NCBI GenBank assembly: GCA_046091665.1
Contig: JBJTCD010000017.1
Location: 28,125 to 92,124, forward strand
DNA from: CAIUPE01 sp046091665
GTDB lineage: Bacteria > Pseudomonadota > Alphaproteobacteria > Rhizobiales > Beijerinckiaceae
Length of the DNA stretch: 64,000 bases
Direction of reading: 5' to 3'
Shown here one piece after another: positions 51,203 to 59,226 of the stretch. A program made the translations under genes and the position numbers. Position 1 is the first letter of the stretch, and each line of letters begins with the position of its first letter. The notes under the pieces were generated by a model. It was not told the origin of the DNA and did not search any database. It saw only the letters and a list, made by a program, of their open reading frames with translations.

Positions 51203-52411
51203 CTAGCTGTGACCCACCGGCCAAGACCAAAAGCGCTCACCCTCTTCGTGTAGAAAGCGGTTGAGCACCATTTTATGAACTTCGTCCGCACCATCGACAA
51301 GACGCGCTTGTCGTGCGTAGCGATAAATCCATTCAAGCACGGTGTCGGTTGAATAACCGCGCGCGCCATTGATTTGGATTGCAACATCAGCGGCATCGTG
51401 AATTAGTTTTGCGACATGCATTTTCGCCATCGAGATTTCTTTGCGGGCATATGAGCCCTGATCAAGTGCCCATGCGGCTTTCATCACGAGAAGCCGTCCG
51501 ATCTCGATGCGCATCGCGATGTCCCCGAGCATCATCTGCACGCTTTCACGATCCGCGAGCTTGATCCCGAACCCTTCGCGCTTTGAGGCATGATCGCGTG
51601 CAATTTCAATCGCGCGTTTTGAAAGGCCAAGCCAACGCATACAATGCGTGAGACGCGCAGGTCCCAAGCGCGTTTGGGTAACCTTCAGCCCCTGCCCTAC
51701 AGCACCCAAAATTTGATCTTCACTGACAACAAGATCGTCAAATTTTAATTCGCAATGACCGCCATGTTCTTCCGGCCCCATGATTCCGATACGACGGACA
51801 ATCTCCCAACCCGGTTGGTCTTTATGAAAGAGAAATGCGGTGAGCCCATGACGCGCATCATCCGATGTGCGCGCGATCAGAATGAAATGCGAAGCGTCTT
51901 CAGCACCGGTAATGAACCATTTGTGACCGGTAATCGCATAGTCTTTCCCGCGCTTTTCTGCGCGTGTTTGAATCATGCCGGGATCAGACCCGCCACCCGG
52001 ATGCGGCTCGGTCATCGCAAAGGCTGAGCGCACTTTGCCTTCAACAATCGGCTTCAACCATTTTTCTTTTTGTAACGGCGTGCCGAGCGCTTCAAGCACC
52101 ATCATATTGCCGTCATCAGGCGCTGCGGAATTAAAAACAACCGGCCCGAAGATCGATCGGTTCATCGCTTCGTAACAAACAGCCATTCCGATTTTGCTGA
52201 GACTTTTACCGCCTGTTTCAGGCTTTAACTGCAAACACCAGAGCCCTTCATCACGCGCTTTCGCACGCAAGCGTTCAAGAAGAGGCAATGCGATATTGCC
52301 ATGCCCGTCATAACAAGAGGCTTCGCTCTCTAAAGGCAGGAGATGCGCTTCGACAAAAGCGGCGATGCGCGCGCGATAGTCTTCAACCTCGGACGAAATG
52401 TGAAAATCCAT
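51203..52411 (-). CDS. Acyl-CoA dehydrogenase (ACAD11-like)
   Basis: 402 residues with the normal three-domain ACAD fold: FAMTEPHPGGGSDPG (FAD/substrate contact), GHKWFITGA, and NGARGYSTDTVLEWIYR near the C-terminus. The paired kinase-like gene downstream suggests breakdown of 4-hydroxy-fatty acids rather than plain beta-oxidation. A coupled pair is inferred; the two coding regions lie three bases apart. Confidence 0.92.
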   Translation of the reverse strand: MDFHISSEVEDYRARIAAFVEAHLLPLESEASCYDGHGNIALPLLERLRAKARDEGLWCLQLKPETGGKSLSKIGMAVCYEAMNRSIFGPVVFNSAAPDDGNMMVLEALGTPLQKEKWLKPIVEGKVRSAFAMTEPHPGGGSDPGMIQTRAEKRGKDYAITGHKWFITGAEDASHFILIARTSDDARHGLTAFLFHKDQPGWEIVRRIGIMGPEEHGGHCELKFDDLVVSEDQILGAVGQGLKVTQTRLGPARLTHCMRWLGLSKRAIEIARDHASKREGFGIKLADRESVQMMLGDIAMRIEIGRLLVMKAAWALDQGSYARKEISMAKMHVAKLIHDAADVAIQINGARGYSTDTVLEWIYRYARQARLVDGADEVHKMVLNRFLHEEGERFWSWPVGHS

Positions 52412-52479
52412 GGAGGCCTCCGGACTCTTTCGGGTTCATGCCCTTATCGGACAGCGCTGATTCTTTTTTGATATTCGCC

Positions 52480-52824
52480 TTAAGCCGCACGCGCGGCGGC
52501 GAGTGTTGCCAAAGCGGCCTCGGGATCGCGTGCAATCAGAATCAGCAAAGCCTTGGCCGCAGGATCAATCGCATGGCGGCCCTGTTCCCAATTTCGAAGC
52601 GTTGCGACCGGAATACCCGTTGCTTCGGCAAATTGTTCCTGCGTCAATGCAAGACGCCGACGGAGGTTTTTCGGTGCGATAATCTGATCGAGCGTCACTT
52701 CGAGCGCTAAATCCGGATCGCCAGAATTCAACACGCCACGATCCTCTTCGACGCCTTGTTGAAGCGGAGGACGGCCGCGCTTGAGCGCGCGCAACTCATC
52801 TAAGCTTCTACGAACGACCGCCAT
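52480..52824 (-). CDS. XRE-type antitoxin paired with BrnT
   Basis: 114 residues. Helix-turn-helix in LTQEQFAEATGIPVATLRNWEQGRHAID (about 60-90), of the same class as antitoxins of BrnT in other alphaproteobacteria. The N-terminal 50 residues are charged. It overlaps the toxin gene by 25 bases and should bind the inverted repeat upstream of brnT. It differs from the canonical BrnA (CopG) partner. Confidence 0.85.
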   Translation of the reverse strand: MAVVRRSLDELRALKRGRPPLQQGVEEDRGVLNSGDPDLALEVTLDQIIAPKNLRRRLALTQEQFAEATGIPVATLRNWEQGRHAIDPAAKALLILIARDPEAALATLAAARAA

Positions 52825-53074
52825 AACTCACGCTCCTTCTTGTTGGCATAACGGGCAGAAATGATCCGCCTGACATCCCCACGGTCGGTATAAACAACAA
52901 CCAAGACCACTCCATCGACCTCACCAAGGGCGATCAGCCTAACTTCTCCATAGTCCTTGCGGTCATCAATCACGGTTTGAACGGGGCCGTCAAAAATCAA
53001 AGCTGCGGTCGCGAAATCGAGCTGCCGATCCCGGACATTCCGGTTGCTTTTTTATCGTCCCATTCAAAAAGCAT
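52800..53074 (-). CDS. BrnT-type toxin with a broken reading frame
   Basis: A BrnT domain (DUF497) is spread over two frames. From the ATG at 53074, MLFEWDDKK gives the family N-terminus. After an A6 run (53048-53053) the remainder, SNRNVRDRQLDFATAALIFDG then LIALGEVDGVVLVVVYT and RIISARYANKKERELW, continues in the -1 frame to the stop at 52800. One extra A or a -1 slip restores a full protein of about 91 residues. It may be a sequencing or true mutation, or a slippage site (AAA AAA G). BrnT is an RNase that slows translation. The opposite-strand Pip gene starts well upstream. Confidence 0.75.
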
Positions 53075-53079
53075 GCTTT

Positions 53080-53102
53080 AAAATACGCGATCCGCGTATT
53101 TT
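53080..53102. promoter_or_regulatory. Operator of the BrnT pair
   Basis: Perfect 10-bp inverted repeat AAAATACGCG-atc-CGCGTATTTT, six bases before the brnT ATG on the minus strand. It is a natural site for the XRE antitoxin and overlaps where the promoter should be. Confidence 0.7.
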
Positions 53103-53116
53103 TGTCTATGCCATTC

Positions 53117-54067
53117 TCATCGAAACCCGTCGGTGATTTCAAGGATTGCATCCAAAATGCCCGGCTCGCTGCCGGCATGTCCGGCATCAGGGACGATACG
53201 GAAATCGGCTCTCGGCCAGACTTTGTGCAAATCCCATGCGTTTTTGAGCGGTGTGCAGACATCGTATCGACCATGGATGATCGCACCGGGAAGATGCGCG
53301 ATTTTATCGACATGGCGCAAAAGCTGATCATCAATGTCGAAAAAGCCGCGATGAATGAAATAGTGACATTCGATCCGCGCAAAGGCCAAAGCAAAATCAT
53401 CTTCACCGAATTGCGCCACGCGCGCGGGATCATCCAACAGTGAGATCGTCCTGCCTTCCCACTGACTCCAAGCACGCGCGGCTTCAAGCTGCACCGAATG
53501 ATTGGGTGAAGTGAGACGTTTATAATAAGCGCTGATCATATCGCCCCGCTCGGCTTCGGGAATTGACGCGACAAAGGCTTCCCACGCATCGGGGAAAATC
53601 CAATGCGCGCCCGACTGGTAGAACCATAAAAGCTCATCCCGCCGGAGCATAAAAACACCGCGCAAGACAAGCTCGCTCACGCGGTTAGGACAAAGCTCTG
53701 CATAGGCAAGCGCAAGGGTTGATCCCCATGAGCCGCCGAGCACTTGCCATTTCTCAATGCCGAGATGTTCCCGCAACCGTTCAATATCGGCAACGAGATC
53801 CCATGTTGTATTCTCGCGGAGTTCAGCATGCGGCGTCGAGCGGCCTGAACCGCGCTGATCGAACAGAATGATACGATAGGCTTTCGGATCATGCAGTCGT
53901 CGCATGAAAGGCGTCGAACCGCCGCCTGGCCCGCCATGCAACAGCACAACCGGTTTGCCATGCGGGTTACCGCACTCCTCATAATAAAGCTCGTGCAATT
54001 CGGAAACGCGCAACCGTCCGGTGAGATAGGGTTCACTCTCGGGATAGGCTTTGCGCAGCTCGGTCAT
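53117..54067 (-). CDS. pip: Proline iminopeptidase
   Basis: 316 residues, alpha/beta hydrolase of the S33 family. GGPGGGSTPFMRRLHDPKAYR holds the oxyanion HGGPGGG, the nucleophile Ser is in GGSWGSTLALAYAE, and the His in DAGHAGSEPG. It releases N-terminal proline from peptides in the cytoplasm. It overlaps the FAD oxidoreductase gene by four bases (ATGA) and so is probably co-transcribed with it, which would suit a proline or glycine-betaine-type diet. Confidence 0.92.
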   Translation of the reverse strand: MTELRKAYPESEPYLTGRLRVSELHELYYEECGNPHGKPVVLLHGGPGGGSTPFMRRLHDPKAYRIILFDQRGSGRSTPHAELRENTTWDLVADIERLREHLGIEKWQVLGGSWGSTLALAYAELCPNRVSELVLRGVFMLRRDELLWFYQSGAHWIFPDAWEAFVASIPEAERGDMISAYYKRLTSPNHSVQLEAARAWSQWEGRTISLLDDPARVAQFGEDDFALAFARIECHYFIHRGFFDIDDQLLRHVDKIAHLPGAIIHGRYDVCTPLKNAWDLHKVWPRADFRIVPDAGHAGSEPGILDAILEITDGFR

Positions 54068-56487
54068 GCTCTAAGCCGCTCGTTTTTCGGATCCCATGCA
54101 CAATCAGCCAGGATCCGCATTTTGCGCGTGTTACCCATCATCAGCACATCAAATTCGGTTCCGGCTGCGGCAAATTTTGGATCAACATAAGCAAAGGCCA
54201 GTGACTTATTGACCGCGTGACCATAGGCGCCGCCTGTGGTGATGCCCACCAACGCGCCGTCTTTATAGACAGGCTCATTGCCATAGGAATCATTATCAAG
54301 CGCATCAACTTCGCAATAGACCAGCTGAATGCGCGCGCCTTGCTGTTGCGATTTCAAGGTACCCGGCTTGCCGATAAAATCTTTGTTGAAGTCAACAAAG
54401 CGATCCATCGCGCTTTCAATCATTGTCACTTCATTGGTGAGTTCAGAACCCCACCCGCGATAGGCTTTTTCCATGCGCAATGAATTCATTGCGTAAGTAC
54501 CGAAGAGATCTATGCCATAAGCTTTTCCGGCAGTCATCAATGCCTGATAGACTTTGGGCATCTCCTTCATTGGGCAATGCAATTCCCACCCCAACTCACC
54601 GACATAGTTTACACGGAGGAGACGCACACCCTTTACACCCGCAATGGTCGCTTCTTTGCCCGTGAGCCACCGGAAACTCGCATTGGTCAAATCAATATCG
54701 GTTACCTGCGAAAGCACATCGCGCGCTTTAGGCCCGGCAAGAACAAGCACACCGTAATCATCAGTGATATCGGTGATCGTCACGGTCTCGCCCTTCTCAA
54801 CACGCCAGTTCAATTGATCCAAATCATGCAATTGCGCGACCGCTGCCGAAAGAACATAAAAGTGATCTTGAGCCAACCGTGTCACGGTGATCTCTGAGTC
54901 AATAAAGCCATTCGCGTTGAGGAGATGACCAAGAATCACGCCGCCATCTTTGGTCGGAATTTTATTGGCGCAAATACGAGAAAGAAACGCATAGGCATCG
55001 GCACCCCTCACATCATATTTCGAGAAGGTCGAGAGATCCATCAACCCAACATGATTGCGCACAGTATCGCATTCGCTCTTCACCGCATCCCACCAATTCG
55101 AGCGCTTGAAAGAGAAGACTTCGCCTTTGCCGCTTTTGTCATACCAACGTGGACGTTCCCAGCCGAAGATTTGACTAAATTGCGCGCCTTCATTTTTAAG
55201 CGTGTCATAGAGAGAGGATTTGCGTAAACCGCGACCAACCGTGTGTTGCTCGCCGGACTTATAGCAATAATACATATGATGATAATCGGCGATGGAGACT
55301 TCTTCGGTATAGTCTTTATCCGCCCAATTGCCGAAACGGCGCGGATCAAATTCGCGCATATTGATTTCGGCCTGACCATGCACCATCCATTGCGCGAGAT
55401 ATTTCCCCGCACCGCCACCTTGGCAAATACCGATCGAAGCGCCGCAATGCATCCAATAATTTTTCGGTCCCGGTGCGGGGCCAGAGAGATAAACGCCATC
55501 AGGCGTATGCGTGATCGCGCCTGAAATCACGCTCTTCACGCCCGCTTCACCAAAGAGCGGGAAACGCTCTATGCAGCGCTCAAGATAAGGCATCAACCGT
55601 TCAAGTTCGGGCGCAACGAGTTCGCTTTCAAAATCCCAAGCGGGAGGCTTGCCCTCCCAACACACATGCGCGGTGCCTGTTTCATAAGGACCGATCAACA
55701 CACCATTGGTTTCTTCACGCAAATAAGCATGCGACCACGGATCGCGCACGACAGGCAATTCCGGCTCGTGATCAATCAGAGCCTGCAAGGGTTCGGTGAT
55801 GAGATAATGGTGAAGCATATTTGAGATCGGCACATTATGGCCGGTCCATGAGCCCACCACATCGCAATAAGAGCCTGCCGAATTCACAACATGTTCGCAG
55901 ATGATATCGCCTTTATCGGTAACGACCTTCCATTCGCCAGACGGCAGCAATTGAATATCGGTCACAAGTGTACGGCGATAAATTTCAGCACCAAGCTTAC
56001 GCGCGCCCGCTGCCATGGCATTCGTAATATCCGCAGGCGCGACATGACCATCTGTAACCGTAAGAAACGCCGCCTTCACACCATCAAGATTGAGGAACGG
56101 ATGAACTTTTCGAATTTCGTCGGGACCGATGATATGCGCCTCATAGCCCGCGAGTTTCGAAACGCCATAAACTTGATTGAGCCAATGCACTTCCTCGTCC
56201 GTGCAGGCGAGACGCAAACCACCGCAGCCGTGCCAACTAACAGCATGACCTGTAAGCTCTTCGAGCTTCGGATAAAGCTCGGTGCCATAGACATGCACTT
56301 TGGTCATGTTAAGCGAAGAATTGAAATGCGGGCATTGCCCCGCCGCATGCCAGGTAGAGCCTGAGGTTAGCTCACCCTTCTCGATAAGGACGACATCGCT
56401 CCAGCCTTCAAGCGCGAGATGATAGAGAAGACCGACACCCATCACGCCGCCGCCGACAACCACCACCCGTGCATGAGATTTCATCAC
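54064..56487 (-). CDS. FAD-dependent dimethylglycine/sarcosine dehydrogenase-like protein with GcvT domain
   Basis: 807 residues. The N-terminal DAO domain has the Rossmann fold VVVGGGVMGVGLLYHLA and GSTWHAAGQCPHFNSS, where the His-type covalent FAD link is expected. From about residue 430 the GcvT folate-binding domain follows, ending with RILADCAWDPKNERLRA. Mammalian DMGDH/SARDH and bacterial relatives are built alike and demethylate dimethylglycine or sarcosine, passing one carbon to tetrahydrofolate. The substrate is not settled. It forms one transcript with pip. Confidence 0.9.
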   Translation of the reverse strand: MMKSHARVVVVGGGVMGVGLLYHLALEGWSDVVLIEKGELTSGSTWHAAGQCPHFNSSLNMTKVHVYGTELYPKLEELTGHAVSWHGCGGLRLACTDEEVHWLNQVYGVSKLAGYEAHIIGPDEIRKVHPFLNLDGVKAAFLTVTDGHVAPADITNAMAAGARKLGAEIYRRTLVTDIQLLPSGEWKVVTDKGDIICEHVVNSAGSYCDVVGSWTGHNVPISNMLHHYLITEPLQALIDHEPELPVVRDPWSHAYLREETNGVLIGPYETGTAHVCWEGKPPAWDFESELVAPELERLMPYLERCIERFPLFGEAGVKSVISGAITHTPDGVYLSGPAPGPKNYWMHCGASIGICQGGGAGKYLAQWMVHGQAEINMREFDPRRFGNWADKDYTEEVSIADYHHMYYCYKSGEQHTVGRGLRKSSLYDTLKNEGAQFSQIFGWERPRWYDKSGKGEVFSFKRSNWWDAVKSECDTVRNHVGLMDLSTFSKYDVRGADAYAFLSRICANKIPTKDGGVILGHLLNANGFIDSEITVTRLAQDHFYVLSAAVAQLHDLDQLNWRVEKGETVTITDITDDYGVLVLAGPKARDVLSQVTDIDLTNASFRWLTGKEATIAGVKGVRLLRVNYVGELGWELHCPMKEMPKVYQALMTAGKAYGIDLFGTYAMNSLRMEKAYRGWGSELTNEVTMIESAMDRFVDFNKDFIGKPGTLKSQQQGARIQLVYCEVDALDNDSYGNEPVYKDGALVGITTGGAYGHAVNKSLAFAYVDPKFAAAGTEFDVLMMGNTRKMRILADCAWDPKNERLRA

Positions 56488-56754
56488 CCGTCTCCCTCAC
56501 AAATCTTGTCCCTGATTTGACGAAAAGCTTAGCGGGGATGCAAGGGGTCAATCCCGTCGAAGCGACAAAGATCATCCTTGATTCGCCCGAAAAGAGGTCA
56601 CACCCAACTGCAATTAGGGGGATGCTATGCCTTTATCGCTTCTAACGGTTCAAAAGGAGAGCTCGACGGCCCCGCATGGGCAATCACGATTAATCAAAGA
56701 CATGAATCGGAATCATGGGTTTTAAAGGCTTGTGCAGGCTTTTGGTTGCGGGCC

Positions 56755-57735
56755 CTATTCGCCAAAACCAATGGCCTCGCGATTGACCACAAGCGCGGGA
56801 TCAAGTTGCCCCTTGAAACAATCCAATGCATTTTGGATTGATTTAACGGCCATGCGGATCGCCGATTCTGTTGTCAGCGATGCCGTATGCGGTGTGAGAT
56901 AAAAATCATTGCGCTGAAGCAAGGGATGTGGCGACGAAGGCGGCTCTTCCGCAAACACATCAAGACCCACGCCGGCAATCTGTTTTTGATTAAGCGCCTC
57001 AAGCAAAGAGACTTCGTCAATAAGACCGCCGCGCGCGGTGTTCACAAGCAGCGCGTTCGGTTTCATGACTGCCAATTCGGCTTTTCCAATGAGAGGTTGC
57101 TCGCCTGTTTTAGGCGCGTGAAGGCTGACAAAATCCGCGCGTTTTAATCCTTCATGCAAATGAGCAATCGGCGTCACGCCAAGTTTCGCGAGGGTCTCCG
57201 TTGATAATCCCGGATCATAGGCGATGACATTCATGCCAAAGCCATGCGCCATGCCGAGCAAATGACGTCCGATCCGACCCAGTCCAACAATCAACAATGT
57301 TTTTTCAAATAGCTCAACGGAATCAAATTTATTCCGCAAAGCCCACTGACCCTCACGAACCGCAAGATCATAATGTTTTATTCTTTTAGAGAGCGAAAGC
57401 ATCATCATCATGGCGTGTTCAGCCACAGCGCGCGAATTCACATCACCCACAATGGCTAATGGAATTTTTCTCGCGTTCAGCGCCTCGACATCAACCGCGT
57501 CATAACCCACACCGTGGCGTGAGACAATTTTCAGACGCGGTGCGGAGGCGATGGTCTCTGCGCGCACGGGTTGGGTGCGCACGACAAGACCATCCACCTT
57601 GGGCATGAGAGCGGCGTAAGACTCATAAGTGAGATCCGGAACATAGTCATAAGTGGCATCGCTTTGCTCTTTGAGGAGCTTAAGTCCCGCCTCATGAATA
57701 TTGCCAGCAACAAGAAGATGTGGCTTCATTGACAT
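56755..57735 (-). CDS. D-2-hydroxyacid dehydrogenase (phosphoglycerate dehydrogenase-like)
   Basis: 326 residues from the ATG at 57735 (a GTG three bases before and an ATG two codons after are alternatives). GLGRIGRHLLGMA is the NAD site; the Arg is in NTARGGLIDE, the Glu in DVFAEEPPSSPHP and His in TPHTASLT. It converts a D-2-hydroxyacid and its keto acid, such as hydroxypyruvate, 3-phosphoglycerate or a sugar acid; the ACT domain of SerA is missing. The 267-bp upstream gap shows no gene. Confidence 0.88.
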   Translation of the reverse strand: MSMKPHLLVAGNIHEAGLKLLKEQSDATYDYVPDLTYESYAALMPKVDGLVVRTQPVRAETIASAPRLKIVSRHGVGYDAVDVEALNARKIPLAIVGDVNSRAVAEHAMMMMLSLSKRIKHYDLAVREGQWALRNKFDSVELFEKTLLIVGLGRIGRHLLGMAHGFGMNVIAYDPGLSTETLAKLGVTPIAHLHEGLKRADFVSLHAPKTGEQPLIGKAELAVMKPNALLVNTARGGLIDEVSLLEALNQKQIAGVGLDVFAEEPPSSPHPLLQRNDFYLTPHTASLTTESAIRMAVKSIQNALDCFKGQLDPALVVNREAIGFGE

Positions 57736-57794
57736 CACTTTCTCATGAAAGACTGCTCAGTCACCAAGGAGTCCTGATCTGCCGCTTGGTATCA

Positions 57795-58778
57795 TTACCA
57801 AGACAACGCTGGTGTTTTCACTGGCGCGTCCCAAAGACGAAGTGATTCATCATTAAGCGCTGTCAGGGTGATGGAGCAGCCCGCCATTTCGAGCGAGGTG
57901 ACATAATTCCCGACAAGACTGCGCGCGACCGTAATGCCACGACCGCCCAAGATTTTACGAACCGAATTGGCCATCAAATAGAGTTCCATACCGGGCGTGC
58001 CACCAAAGCCGTTTACAAGCAGCAAAACAGGAGCACCCGATTTCAAAGACATGTCAGTCAAAATCGCACCTGTCATTTCGGCAGCAATGTCATCCGCGCT
58101 CGCAAGCTTCACACGACGACGGCCCGGCTCACCATGAATGCCCACACCCATTTCCATCTCATCATCGCCAAGTGTGAATGTTGGCTTGCCTGCAGCAGGC
58201 ACTGTGCAAGAAGTCAGCGCCACACCCATCGAGCGCGTGCGCGCATTCACATCTTTGCCAAGCGCATGAAGCGCTTCGAGATCGCGTCCTTCTTCCGCCG
58301 CAGCACCAATGATTTTCTCGACAATCATGGTGCCCGCAACACCGCGACGACCCGTCGAATAAGTTGATTTTTCGACCGCCACATCATCATCCGTGATCAC
58401 GGACAGAACTTTGCCCGATGTCATCTCGGCGGCCATTTCGAAATTCATCACATCGCCTTCATAATTCAAGACGATGTAGAGAACGCCTGCACCCGTATTC
58501 ACATTCTCAGCGGCTGCCAACATCTGATCAGGCGTAGGCGACGTAAAAACTTGGCCAGGGCAAGACGCATCCAACATGCCATGACCCACAAAGCCTGATT
58601 GCAAAGGCTCGTGACCTGAACCGCCGCCAGAAACAAGTGCGACTTTACCGGGCTTCAATGTTTTACGGCGAACAAATTTATACTCATCGCCTAAGGACAA
58701 GATATCACTGTGGGTCGCTACAAAACCATCAAGGGCTTCGGTCAAAATTGTATCGGTGCTGTTGATAAGCTTCTTCAT
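57795..58778 (-). CDS. dhaK: Dihydroxyacetone kinase subunit DhaK
   Basis: 327 residues from the ATG at 58778 (AAGGG upstream). VSGGGSGHEPLQSGFVG is the dihydroxyacetone site, and GIHGEPGRRR carries the His that binds dihydroxyacetone covalently. It is the substrate-binding half of the PEP-dependent kinase; DhaL, DhaM, HPr and enzyme I are encoded upstream. The set phosphorylates dihydroxyacetone or a like keto-sugar such as erythrulose, entering glycolysis. Confidence 0.94.
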   Translation of the reverse strand: MKKLINSTDTILTEALDGFVATHSDILSLGDEYKFVRRKTLKPGKVALVSGGGSGHEPLQSGFVGHGMLDASCPGQVFTSPTPDQMLAAAENVNTGAGVLYIVLNYEGDVMNFEMAAEMTSGKVLSVITDDDVAVEKSTYSTGRRGVAGTMIVEKIIGAAAEEGRDLEALHALGKDVNARTRSMGVALTSCTVPAAGKPTFTLGDDEMEMGVGIHGEPGRRRVKLASADDIAAEMTGAILTDMSLKSGAPVLLLVNGFGGTPGMELYLMANSVRKILGGRGITVARSLVGNYVTSLEMAGCSITLTALNDESLRLWDAPVKTPALSW

Positions 58779-58794
58779 GACGTCCCTTCCTTTT

Positions 58795-59226
58795 TCACGA
58801 TTTCGACTCTGTATCATCCAAGATTCTAACGAGATGACGAGCCATGGTTTCAAAAAGTGTTTCTAACATTTGATTTCGCGTCGCGTCCCCAAGATCGGGA
58901 AGTTCAACGCTGATCCGCCTTGTTTGTGTTTGTGAGTTGACAAGGCGCAAACGGCCCGGATGCGCTTGCAGATAAAGATCAAGAAATTTCCGCTTTTCTT
59001 GATCAGAAAAATGGCACACATCAAAAAGTGCATCGAGATGCGTTGCCGGGATCGGCATGGGATAGGCCGGATTAGCAATTTGCGAGATGAAAGAACGATT
59101 TTTGCCAAGCGCTGTTGCAAGCCTTTGCCGCGTTCCTGAAGGGCGAATATCGAGCACTTGCTTCAAAATCTTTTTATATTCGGCAAGAGCTGACGGATCA
59201 CCACGCAGAGGAACACTCTCAGCCAT
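58795..59226 (-). CDS. Helix-turn-helix-like protein of the dha operon
   Basis: 143 residues. The central RQRLATALGKNRSFISQIANPAYP looks like an XRE-type helix-turn-helix; the C-terminal half (MLETLFETMARHLVRILD) is helical and probably dimerises. It overlaps the enzyme I gene by eight bases and lies between it and dhaK, so it is a candidate regulator of the operon, or a protein that senses the phosphorylation state. I do not recognise the family name. Confidence 0.75.
   Translation of the reverse strand: MAESVPLRGDPSALAEYKKILKQVLDIRPSGTRQRLATALGKNRSFISQIANPAYPMPIPATHLDALFDVCHFSDQEKRKFLDLYLQAHPGRLRLVNSQTQTRRISVELPDLGDATRNQMLETLFETMARHLVRILDDTESKS

Noticed and set aside
56578..56841. Plus-strand 87-codon frame in the gap before the hydroxyacid dehydrogenase.
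   Set aside because: TTG start, no ribosome site, overlaps the 3' end of the hydroxyacid dehydrogenase, no recognisable motif.
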